NCBI GenBank assembly: GCA_029547185.1
Contig: JAKPPU010000014.1
Location: 1 to 64,000 of the forward strand
Source: Deltaproteobacteria bacterium
GTDB taxonomy: Bacteria > Desulfobacterota > Desulfomonilia > UBA1062
Reading direction: 5' to 3'
DNA length: 64,000 nucleotides
This document shows positions 54,133 through 63,914 of this stretch, one piece after another (within the stretch, counting starts at the first letter, position 1; each line of letters opens with the position of its first letter). The notes below the pieces were generated by a model that saw nothing but the letters and a program-made list of their open reading frames with translations, had not been told where the DNA came from and made no database searches. Position numbers and translations under genes: made by a program.

Positions 54133-54187
54133 TATTTCTAACAATTTGATTTAACATTATTATTTATCCCTATCATTTGATACAATA

Positions 54188-54466
54188 TCAAACGGCCACT
54201 TTCATGCTTTTCTTCTCAAAATGCTTATCAATGACCGATTTCTTGAACCGAGTATATTTTCCAGCTTTAAAGTAGGGAATTGCATTAAGCTGCACTTGCT
54301 TATAGATCCAGGTGGTTTCTACCTTGAGATAAGCCGCAAGACCTTTCACATCGAGGATATCATCGCTATCCCTGCCCTTGTTTGCCCTTGTAAGGATAGG
54401 GTTTAAAAGTTCAAGCACTCTCTGTGCAATTGCTTCAATATCCTGTTGTTCAAGCTCTGTCTTCAT
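54188..54466 (-). CDS. MerR-type HTH protein, excisionase candidate
   Basis: A 92-residue protein with a winged HTH_17 domain in its C-terminal half (LDVKGLAAYLKVETTWIYKQV, AIPYFKAGKYTRFKKSVID). Small proteins of this type beside an integrase are usually excisionases (Xis/AlpA). It is on the same strand as the integrase and upstream of it. AGAGGA lies immediately before the ATG. Confidence 0.75.
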   Translation of the reverse strand: MKTELEQQDIEAIAQRVLELLNPILTRANKGRDSDDILDVKGLAAYLKVETTWIYKQVQLNAIPYFKAGKYTRFKKSVIDKHFEKKSMKVAV

Positions 54467-54747
54467 ATCCTCTACCCGCTTGAGTGCCGGTATGATTCAC
54501 CAGGCATCTTGTAAAAGAAAATGGCCGTTTTCCCGCTTGCATGGTTTTGGAGGTTTCAAAGACACAGTTTCTAAAGACTAGGACAGGGACAACCTCACCC
54601 CTACCCCTGGTATATATAGTTATACTGAGGTGGGGCTCACCCGAATGAAGGATGAAAGGAAATTTTGCGCCGATTACCCTCTTGCCCCTAGTGATGAGGT
54701 TTTCCGTTAGATTTAGTGTAATTTTTCGGGTGAGGTTTTTAACCACT
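54467..54747. other. intergenic region with GAGGTGGGGCTCA repeats
   Basis: A 13-base sequence GAGGTGGGGCTCA occurs at 54627-54639 and again at 54776-54788 (the latter in the end of the next gene), and the related GGGTGAGG/CCTCACCC at 54593-54600, 54728-54735 and 54772-54779. Several of these fold into small hairpins. They may be protein-binding iterons. A 98-codon frame spanning this stretch is not convincing. Confidence 0.45.
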
Positions 54748-55293
54748 TCAAATCTCCATTTCTGGCCCTTCGGGTGAGGTGGGGCTCATCCGTTCAGTGA
54801 GGTAGACCTCATGCGAAAATTTGCCTTTCCTTGCCTCGTTTATTCTCTTGAGGTTGTCGTTGAAGCAAAGAGTCTTTGGGATCTCTGGCTTAATAAATCG
54901 GGAGGTTCCGTAATACTGCCAATCATCCACGAGCATATAAAGGCTTGATACCCTCTCCCCTTGAAGTGTCCCGCCTTGCTCCTGTACCCTTATAAAACCA
55001 TGAGATATAAGCTGCTCGATGCAATCACGGAAGGTGCGGCCATTGATACCCCATAGCTCCCTTGCTTCTCTATAGGTGAACATGAGGTTTCGGTTTTCAT
55101 AAATGCGCTTTGTCTTTTTCCCCTTACCCTCTTTGTACCAAGTGCGCCGATGCATAAAGAGCATGAGAACAAACTTCGCTGTATTGCTCAGGTCAATGTA
55201 TGCCTTTGACCTCATCATGCGCCCCGGTATCCGTACCTCTTTCTTGTCTGACCATCCGAATCGGGAGAGGGATTTTTCATCGGGTGCTTTCAT
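54748..55293 (-). CDS. winged-helix protein, replication-initiator-like
   Basis: A 181-residue basic protein. The N-terminal part (RMMRSKAYIDLSNTAKFVLM, FMHRRTWYKEG) and the middle (LMFTYREARELWGINGRTF, DCIEQLISHGFIRVQEQ) look like a winged helix of the type seen in plasmid and island replication initiators and helper proteins. The start overlaps the end of the preceding ORF by 17 bases. Function is inferred from fold-like pattern only. The first segment resembles the product of that preceding ORF. Confidence 0.6.
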   Translation of the reverse strand: MKAPDEKSLSRFGWSDKKEVRIPGRMMRSKAYIDLSNTAKFVLMLFMHRRTWYKEGKGKKTKRIYENRNLMFTYREARELWGINGRTFRDCIEQLISHGFIRVQEQGGTLQGERVSSLYMLVDDWQYYGTSRFIKPEIPKTLCFNDNLKRINEARKGKFSHEVYLTERMSPTSPEGPEMEI

Positions 55294-55462
55294 GTTTTTC
55301 CCCTCGCTGCTTATCGAGCATGAGCATCAGGATTATCTTTGCCTCATCTGTGAGCGCCCGATACGCCGAAGACTTCAAGATATCCTCAGAGATAGGCAAA
55401 ACCTTCTCAAGCCATTCCCGCTTCTGGCTTATAGTCTTGAGGGTGCCAGGTGGTCTAAGCAT
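55277..55462 (-). CDS. small protein related to the adjacent winged-helix protein
   Basis: A 61-residue frame beginning MLRPPGTLKTISQ, with GGGGAGG 9 bases upstream; its ATG overlaps the stop of the zinc-knuckle gene. Its segment ILKSSAYRALTDEAKIILML aligns with MMRSKAYIDLSNTAKFVLML of the next protein, so the two share the first helical unit. It lacks the rest of the winged helix. It is probably a truncated duplicate or a small regulator of its larger relative. Confidence 0.55.
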   Translation of the reverse strand: MLRPPGTLKTISQKREWLEKVLPISEDILKSSAYRALTDEAKIILMLMLDKQRGEKHESTR

Positions 55463-55811
55463 GGGCAGATGCCTCCCCTGGTATGATATCATCATCCGAG
55501 GTCGTGAAATTGGCTGTATATGGCAAATTTTCAGAAAGCACATGGATATTTGAAGGCAGTTCCGCTTCTGATTTCCTATAAGGATAGAGAGTGCATTGAG
55601 TCACCGGGCAAAGATGCACTTCATAACGGGATACATTACACCATAGACAATATCGCTTGATTGCCCTATCTCTTGCCTTCGCATTCTGTTTGCCTTGCCC
55701 TGTCCTGTAAGGGTGAAGCGGACAGTCTGCATGATGGCAGTCTTTAACCTCGGCAAGACTTCCTGCACTGCAGTCTATACAACGCTTGCGAATGGCTGAA
55801 CGTCTGTTCAT
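55455..55811 (-). CDS. duplicated zinc-knuckle protein
   Basis: A 118-residue protein with two similar Cys clusters. The first is RCIDCSAGSLAEVKDC followed by CPLHPYR, the second YCLWCNVSRYEVHLC followed by CTLYPYR. Each has CxxC, a third Cys, a fourth Cys and the same xLxPYR ending, so each probably binds one zinc ion. The C-terminal 40 residues are acidic and unstructured. Proteins with this knuckle occur in mobile elements; the function is unknown. Its ATG overlaps the end of the HTH gene (ATGA). Confidence 0.65.
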   Translation of the reverse strand: MNRRSAIRKRCIDCSAGSLAEVKDCHHADCPLHPYRTGQGKQNAKARDRAIKRYCLWCNVSRYEVHLCPVTQCTLYPYRKSEAELPSNIHVLSENLPYTANFTTSDDDIIPGEASAHA

Positions 55812-56029
55812 TGTACCTCCATCGCTTCGACTTGGGAAATTGGTTTATCAAGGTTGCAGCTATGAAGGTTTCTTTCTATGAAATTCTGAAGGTCTTCGAT
55901 TCTGAATAGGACTCTTGTACCGATCTTGATGAAAGCGATATCTCCCGCCTTCCTTAATTGATCGAGTTTCAACGCACTGATTCCGAGAAAATTTGCAGCC
56001 TGTAACTTTGACAATAGACGTTCGTTCAT
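55808..56029 (-). CDS. small MerR-type HTH protein
   Basis: A 73-residue protein with an HTH_17 domain (LLSKLQAANFLGISALKLDQL, IAFIKIGTRVLFRIEDLQNF). It is the first gene of the minus-strand operon HTH-knuckle-small-winged helix, with GGGAGG upstream. It may be a second excisionase-like protein or the operon repressor. Confidence 0.75.
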   Translation of the reverse strand: MNERLLSKLQAANFLGISALKLDQLRKAGDIAFIKIGTRVLFRIEDLQNFIERNLHSCNLDKPISQVEAMEVQ

Positions 56030-56479
56030 GACTTGTTGTCCTCCCTTTGATTTGTTTGGTTTTGTCTCTGAATATATTGTTGCATTGCGGGGTAACTGGA
56101 CTGGTCCAGAGAGACATATTTGACAATCTGAGCATGCCTACCTTCATGTATATGTTGTTGCTTGAGAAACCCGATTTGGGCAGTAATTGTTATTATCTTG
56201 TAAGATATTATAATTAGTTGATATATCTAATGCGATGCAGCTATTTTATAAGGGTATTGTTATGACAATTGGTTGTTGATTTAAGCGAAGATGGTGCTCT
56301 TTAATTGGAATATTTTATATCGAGGAAGAGGTTGATAATGAAGTTACTATAATCATAACACGCAAAACCCATTTGATTTTGTATGATATTATGATACCTT
56401 ATTAACAGAAATATTCTTCCATCCATCGACTACACAACAAAAAGTCAAGATATGTCGAATATCGTTAAAGGAGAAATAA
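56030..56479 (+). other. divergent control region of the integrated element
   Basis: An A+T-rich gap between the minus-strand operon and the plus-strand repeat-protein gene. It contains TTGTTA, 16 bases, TATAAT (56187-56214) reading toward the repeat protein, a good sigma-70 promoter candidate 265 bases upstream of its start. No gene is seen. Confidence 0.45.
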
Positions 56480-56854
56480 ATGAGGAATTGCATAGTTATC
56501 CTAACATTGATGATAACTCTGTCCTTAATAACCTCTGACTCTTGGGCACAAGCCTTCAATTCGAAAGGCAAGAGCATAGAACGAGTATACGATGAGGAAG
56601 ATATTATTTTGGGTAAGCCAAGGATCGGGGCACAGCCCTCTAAAGTTATAGAAACCGATACAGATGGCACTAAACGGGTGTATGAGAAGAAAGATATCTT
56701 TTTGGGTAAACCAAAAATTGGGGCAGAGCCCTCAAAAGTTATTGAAACTGATAATAATGGCATCAGGCGAGTATACGACAAAAAAGATGTCTTTATGGGG
56801 AAACCGAGAATTGGTGCACAACCAACTCAAGTAATCGAATCAGAGGACGAATAA
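56480..56854 (+). CDS. secreted protein of three 31-residue repeats
   Basis: A 124-residue protein with AAAGGAG upstream and an N-terminal signal peptide (CIVILTLMITLSLITS, cleavage near SWA/QA). From residue 35 to the end it consists of three tandem 31-residue repeats with the pattern RVYDxxDIxLGKPxIGAxPSxVIETDxxG; copy 2 (66-96) and the shorter copy 3 (97-124) are highly similar to copy 1. It has no cysteine in the mature part. No family is recognised. It is the only plus-strand gene of the element, placed near its far end, so it is likely cargo rather than part of mobility. Confidence 0.7.
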   Translation: MRNCIVILTLMITLSLITSDSWAQAFNSKGKSIERVYDEEDIILGKPRIGAQPSKVIETDTDGTKRVYEKKDIFLGKPKIGAEPSKVIETDNNGIRRVYDKKDVFMGKPRIGAQPTQVIESEDE

Positions 56855-57054
56855 AAAATATCCTCAATGGATAGAAAAATCGAGATTATAGTTTATAAAT
56901 ATTTTTTGCCTGTCTTGAATAAATCAACACAAAGTAGCAAGTGAACAGTGAGAGGCAGTACTGTACCTTTACGTACGCTGACCACCTTTGCGCAGAGGGT
57001 ACCGGGGGAGAGCAAGCTAATAGTAGGCAGTACGTACCCTGTAAGCCTTCCAAT

Positions 57055-57073
57055 ATTGTGCAGTAATTGTGCA
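57055..57073. repeat. paired TGTGCA motif, right end (putative integrase arm site)
   Basis: Two TTGTGCA units 11 bases apart (separated by GTAA), 121 bases inside the right attachment repeat, in the same orientation as the pair at the left end. Confidence 0.5.
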
Positions 57074-57089
57074 CCAGACAAGAAAGAAC

Positions 57090-57125
57090 AAGGGGTAAAA
57101 CCGCGTAAATGGTCTTACCCCTTTT
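57090..57125 (+). terminator. hairpin terminator near the right element end
   Basis: AAGGGGTAAAACC and GGTCTTACCCCTT pair at 12 of 13 positions around an 8-base loop, followed by TT on the plus strand; A-rich sequence on the other side may make it work in both directions. It would end plus-strand transcription from the repeat-protein gene before it reaches the attachment site. Confidence 0.65.
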
Positions 57126-57193
57126 GTTCATATATTCAGACAGGATCAAGCATTAGCTACTATCGGGTATAACTCCCGAATGTCCTTGTATTC

Positions 57194-57237
57194 ATTCGTA
57201 GTCAAACGCTCTATCCAACTGAGCTATGGGCGCATAA
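57194..57237. repeat. attachment-site repeat, right copy (orphan 5' half of tRNA-Arg)
   Basis: Identical over 44 bases to 52719-52762. Here the tRNA sequence stops just 3' of the anticodon and continues into element DNA, so it cannot make a functional tRNA. Confidence 0.92.
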
Positions 57238-57248
57238 AAGACTTCACG

Positions 57249-57277
57249 TTTATAATGGGAATTTCTCTATGAGTCAA
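57249..57277 (-). promoter_or_regulatory. original, now orphaned tRNA-Arg promoter
   Basis: On the minus strand TTGACT, 17 bases, TATAAA, ending 15 bases before the tRNA 5' half. Same spacing and near-identical boxes as the element-borne promoter at 52777-52805. Transcription from here would enter the element's right end. Confidence 0.75.
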
Positions 57278-57294
57278 TAATACGTATAGAGAAA

Positions 57295-57318
57295 GGGGGG
57301 ACCATACGCGATCCCCCC
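57295..57318 (-). terminator. terminator of the atp operon
   Basis: On the minus strand GGGGGGA, a 10-base loop, TCCCCCC and then TTTCTCT, about 30 bases after the atpC stop codon. Confidence 0.8.
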
Positions 57319-57349
57319 GGAACATCGAAACTCGTTTTCTTGAGCCTTC

Positions 57350-57772
57350 TTATGAGGCCTTCTGCCAGTTCTCCATGACCCTGAGCTTGACCTCGGCCTT
57401 GCGGTGCTTGAGCTCCCACCTCACATATTCGGGGTCGTCCTTGCTCAAGGCCTTGAGCCTCTCCTCGGCCTGCTCGATCTCGGCCTTCACGACTTCGGCC
57501 TCGATATCCTCGGCCAGGATCGCGGACTCGGCCAGGATGATGACCCTATCGCCGATGATCTCGGCAAAGCCTCCGCCCACAGCCATGTAGATGTCCCTGT
57601 CCTCGGCCTTGGCAATGACCTGGCCGGGCTTGAGCGTCGTGAGAAACGGTGTGTGACCGATCAGCACGCCGAACTCGCCGGCACTCCCCGGGGCGATGAC
57701 CTCGATCACCTTGCGGCTCAAGACCGCCTTCTCGGGAGTAACGACGTCGAGCTGCATATATTCTTCAGCCAT
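57350..57772 (-). CDS. atpC: ATP synthase epsilon subunit
   Basis: A 140-residue F1 subunit: N-terminal beta sandwich (LDVVTPEKAVLSRKVIEVIAPGSAGEFGVLIGHTPF in two blocks) and C-terminal helical pair (EAEVVKAEIEQAEERLKAL). It regulates rotation and ATP hydrolysis. Last gene of the operon, 18 bases after atpD. Confidence 0.95.
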   Translation of the reverse strand: MAEEYMQLDVVTPEKAVLSRKVIEVIAPGSAGEFGVLIGHTPFLTTLKPGQVIAKAEDRDIYMAVGGGFAEIIGDRVIILAESAILAEDIEAEVVKAEIEQAEERLKALSKDDPEYVRWELKHRKAEVKLRVMENWQKAS

Positions 57773-57790
57773 AATACCACCTGACTCCCT

Positions 57791-59218
<1,428 letters not shown>

Positions 59219-59222
59219 TTAT

Positions 59223-60083
59223 TTAACCCTTCAAGGCCTCTGCGCCGCCCACGACTTCCATGAGCTCGGTCGTAATAGCAGCCTGTCTTGCCCGGTTGTA
59301 CTTTATGCTCAGCCTGCCGATCATGTCGGCGGCGTTGCCCGATGCACTCTCCATGGCGGTCATGCGCGCACCGTGCTCCGATGCGGCAGACTCGAGGATC
59401 GCACGGTAGAAGAACATCTTGAAGCTCATGGGGATCAGCGCATCAAGAAGCACGTCTTCGGACGGTTCGTAGAGGTATTCGACGTTGTTCGCCTCGTCCT
59501 CCACCTCCATCCGCTCTACCGGCAGCACCCTGTCCTCATGGAGGATCTGAGTCATAGCCGATTTGAACTCATTGAAGATCACGATCAGCTCGTCGAACTC
59601 TTCCTTTATGTACCCTTCAATGAGATCGTCACCGATTTCCGAGGCCAGGTCATAGGATGGGATTCCGATCACCACGCTCTTGCGCACCTTGACGGGCTTG
59701 CGCTTGAAGAAGTCCCTTGCGCGCTTTCCCACGAGCACGAGCGACAGCTCCTCGTATTTATCCTTGTTGGCCTTGATAAAGGCTTCTGTCTTTCTGAAGA
59801 CGTTCTGGTTAAAGGAACCGCACAGACCCCTGTCAGAGGCGATGACCACAACGACGGCCCTCTTCGGCTCTCTTACCCTCAGCAGCGGGTGCATGTCAGG
59901 ATTGGTTCTCGTTACCAGCGAGACCAGGACCTCGTTCGTCTTGATGGCATAGGGGCGGGCAGCGATGATGTCGTTCTGAGCCCTTCTCAGCTTCGCTGCC
60001 GCGACCATGCGCATGGCCGAGGTTATCTGCTCCGTCTTCTTAACAGAGCCGATCCTATTTTTTAGGTCCTTGAGATTCGGCAT
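59223..60083 (-). CDS. atpG: ATP synthase gamma subunit
   Basis: A 286-residue central-stalk protein. The N-terminal helix (LKDLKNRIGSVKKTEQITSA, MRMVAAAKLRRAQ) and the C-terminal helix (GNAADMIGRLSIKYNRARQ, ITTELMEVVGGAEAL) that form the rotor coiled coil are both intact, as is the SDRGLCGSFN block. Confidence 0.97.
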   Translation of the reverse strand: MPNLKDLKNRIGSVKKTEQITSAMRMVAAAKLRRAQNDIIAARPYAIKTNEVLVSLVTRTNPDMHPLLRVREPKRAVVVVIASDRGLCGSFNQNVFRKTEAFIKANKDKYEELSLVLVGKRARDFFKRKPVKVRKSVVIGIPSYDLASEIGDDLIEGYIKEEFDELIVIFNEFKSAMTQILHEDRVLPVERMEVEDEANNVEYLYEPSEDVLLDALIPMSFKMFFYRAILESAASEHGARMTAMESASGNAADMIGRLSIKYNRARQAAITTELMEVVGGAEALKG

Positions 60084-60091
60084 TTAAACAC

Positions 60092-62152
<2,061 letters not shown>

Positions 62153-62156
<4 letters not shown>

Positions 62157-62734
62157 TGTTCTTTCCCCACTTTGTCGAGGTATTCTTCGATCAGCCTCTT
62201 CTGGTCGTCCGCGGTCATGGAATTGGTGACCAGTCCGGCTGCCATATCCCCTGCCATATCGATAACCTGGTTCCTGAGCGAGTTTTTGGCCTTGAGAACC
62301 TCCTGCTCTGCGGTCCATTTTGCCTGGGCGACGATGCGGTCGGCAGCGATCTTTCCTTCCTCGATGATCCGCTGCTTCTCACCCTCGAGTTCGCCCATGA
62401 TCGCCTCTTTGATCTCCTTGATGTCCTTGTCCACATTGCTGAGCTTCTGCTGGTATTCGGCGTACTGCCTCTCGGCGTCGGCCTTTGCCTGGTCGGCATC
62501 CTGGATCATCTGAGCGAGCTCTTGCCTGCGGCCCACGAAATAGGTCTTGATCTTGTCGGCCAGGAGCTTCCAGAGCAGCGCCATGAGGATCACGAAGTTG
62601 ACGATCCTCCAGATCATGGTGAATACCGGGTTTTCTTCGCCGCCGCCTTCACCGCCTTCGGCTGCAATGCAGACAGCCACGACTGCCAGCATCAGGAAAA
62701 CCAGGATGGGGACAATCTTTTCGAATCTCTTCAT
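62153..62734 (-). CDS. atpF: ATP synthase b subunit with signal-like N-terminus
   Basis: A 193-residue peripheral-stalk subunit. Unusually for b subunits, the membrane anchor (FTMIWRIVNFVILMALLWKLL, about residues 38-58) is preceded by a second hydrophobic segment resembling a cleavable signal peptide (IVPILVFLMLAVVAVCIAAE) and a Gly/Glu-rich linker; this form is known in several deltaproteobacteria. The rest is a long charged coiled coil. The ATG at 62734 overlaps the b' stop by 1 base. Confidence 0.93.
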
Positions 62735-63162
62735 CACGCAACCTTCCTCCCGAGGATCTGCTGGGCAATGGTAGAAGCCATGATGCCGAGCTCGGGCTCG
62801 AGCTCCTTCTTTACCCTCGCAATCTCTTCAGCCATTTCCTTCTGCACGCCGAGGACGATGTCTTCAGCCTTCTTACGAGCCTCGTCGATGATCGCATTGG
62901 CCTGGTCGACAGCCTCTTTCCGGGTGGCATTCTTAACGGCAACCGCCTCGATCTTGGCATCGTGGAGCTTCTGATTGTAGCTGCTGAAAATAGCCTCGCC
63001 TTCCTCTATGAGCTTCTTGGCCTTCTCCTGCCCTCCGGAAATCCTCTCGTCCCTCTCGTCGAGTATTTTGAGGATCGGCTTGTAGAGGATCTTGTTCAGA
63101 ACGTAGATGAGAACAAGGAAGTTGGCTGCCTGGATTAATAAGGTAAAATTGAGTTCTATCAA
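62734..63162 (-). CDS. ATP synthase b' subunit
   Basis: A 142-residue second b-type subunit: one anchor at the N-terminus (FTLLIQAANFLVLIYVLNKIL) and a charged helical stalk. It pairs with b as a heterodimeric peripheral stalk. The start is TTG at 63162 with AAGGAGG 6 bases upstream; the TAA of the preceding small ORF is part of that binding site. Confidence 0.92.
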   Translation of the reverse strand: MIELNFTLLIQAANFLVLIYVLNKILYKPILKILDERDERISGGQEKAKKLIEEGEAIFSSYNQKLHDAKIEAVAVKNATRKEAVDQANAIIDEARKKAEDIVLGVQKEMAEEIARVKKELEPELGIMASTIAQQILGRKVA

Positions 63163-63173
63163 AATGTACCTCC

Positions 63174-63404
63174 TTACGCGACGAATATGAGGAGCAGAGA
63201 AACCGCGGGCGATATCTTGCTCTTGGACCCGGAAACGGCCATGGCCGCCTTTGTCGCCCCGGTCATCGAACCAGCTTCCTCCTGATTTCTCCCGATTGCC
63301 CTTAAAACCGTGCCGCGGAACTTCCCGGCATGAAACCCCTCGGCAACTGCCGCATCACGAAAAGCAGCCGATCTCGTAAGATGCGAACTGCTTTTAGCTT
63401 CCAT
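63174..63404 (-). CDS. unrecognised 76-residue protein upstream of atpF'
   Basis: The frame begins MEAKSSSHLTRSAAFRD with an excellent GGGAGG site 6 bases before the ATG, and its TAA lies in the ribosome binding site of the b' gene, so translation of the two is probably coupled. The N-terminal part is basic and hydrophilic; the last dozen residues (SPAVSLLLIFVA) are hydrophobic. No family is recognised. It might be an assembly factor, a regulatory leader peptide, or chance. Confidence 0.5.
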   Translation of the reverse strand: MEAKSSSHLTRSAAFRDAAVAEGFHAGKFRGTVLRAIGRNQEEAGSMTGATKAAMAVSGSKSKISPAVSLLLIFVA

Positions 63405-63430
63405 GTGTTTCCTCCCTGCCCCTTTTACCA

Positions 63431-63595
63431 TTATACAACGAAAATAGGGGCAATGGCTATGACCAAGGTGTTGATGAATGCAGATTCAATCGGAACCCGG
63501 ACAGCAAGCCCTCCCGGAACGACCGAATGAGCCTTCGTTGCCGTCGCCGGGGCGGCAAAGGTCAAGGCATCTTTGTGCATCGGGGAAATATTCAT
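63431..63595 (-). CDS. unrecognised 54-residue protein upstream of the atp operon
   Basis: Begins MNISPMHKDALTF with AGAGGAAG 5 bases upstream; ends with a hydrophobic tail (INTLVIAIAPIFVV) resembling that of the 76-residue neighbour, 26 bases downstream. Both carry an ATKA motif in the middle. It is too short for a reliable family call. Confidence 0.45.
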   Translation of the reverse strand: MNISPMHKDALTFAAPATATKAHSVVPGGLAVRVPIESAFINTLVIAIAPIFVV

Positions 63596-63623
63596 CTTAC
63601 TTCCTCTTCCTGATGTCCGACTC

Positions 63624-63866
63624 CTAGAGTTCCTGCATTGAGCCGTATGTCTCTTCACCGCCCAGGAACATCCACGGGGCAAAAAGCAACGACTGCAAAC
63701 CGTGGGCATACAGCAACTCTTCAAGCTCCAAAGCCAAACATGCTGCGATCAGAGGATCCTGCCTCCTCGAAATATAACAAAAACTCCTGCAGGATCTTTC
63801 AAGGCTCGTGATTTTTCCTACGACCTTAAATCTTTCTCTTTGGCTTTTTAATGAATGGCGCCTCAC
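63624..63866 (-). CDS. possible 80-residue ORF, weakly supported
   Basis: An open frame from a GTG without a ribosome binding site. Its C-terminal half (LIAACLALELEELLYAHGLQ) looks protein-like, and it ends 28 bases before the next small ORF. It may be an eroded or leader frame; no relative is recognised. Confidence 0.25.
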   Translation of the reverse strand: MRRHSLKSQRERFKVVGKITSLERSCRSFCYISRRQDPLIAACLALELEELLYAHGLQSLLFAPWMFLGGEETYGSMQEL

Positions 63867-63886
63867 TCATTCATTTGGAACTTCTA

Positions 63887-63914
63887 ACTATCATTTCAAA
63901 CCATCTGATGTCAA
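63887..63914 (-). promoter_or_regulatory. candidate promoter for the atp operon
   Basis: On the minus strand a perfect TTGACA is followed after 16 bases by GATAGT, in A+T-rich DNA just upstream of the short ORFs that precede atpF'. The -10 box is a weak match. Confidence 0.4.

Larger units (their letters stand above)
53858..54187. other. control region between the HTH gene and integrase
   Basis: No gene is supported. It holds a 14-base hairpin (54022-54056) and an inverted copy of the paired TGTGCA motif (54112-54132), so it is probably where integrase expression or excision is controlled. Confidence 0.5.
56855..57193. other. right end of the integrated element
   Basis: No gene is supported. 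It contains two direct copies of AGGCAGTAC followed by GTACC-like sequence (near 56952 and 57026), the right paired TGTGCA motif (57055-57073) and a hairpin terminator (57090-57125). Confidence 0.5.
52719..57237. mobile_element. 4.475-kb integrative element in tRNA-Arg(ACG)
   Basis: The element lies between two 44-base direct repeats (52719-52762 and 57194-57237) derived from tRNA-Arg. It encodes a tyrosine recombinase adjacent to one end, two MerR-type HTH proteins, a zinc-knuckle protein, two related winged-helix-like proteins and a divergent secreted repeat protein. Its base composition is clearly more A+T-rich than the flanking mur and atp genes. No conjugation, capsid or terminase gene is present, so it is a minimal or satellite-like element or a reduced remnant; every ORF is nevertheless intact. 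Confidence 0.88.

Noticed and set aside
54450-54746. 98-codon frame between the winged-helix gene and the excisionase-like gene
   Set aside because: It begins with a GTG without a binding site, runs through hairpin-forming repeats and reads like translated non-coding DNA.
57194-57237. Second tRNA-Arg gene
   Set aside because: Only the 5' half is present; the sequence diverges just past the anticodon, so it is an attachment-site copy.
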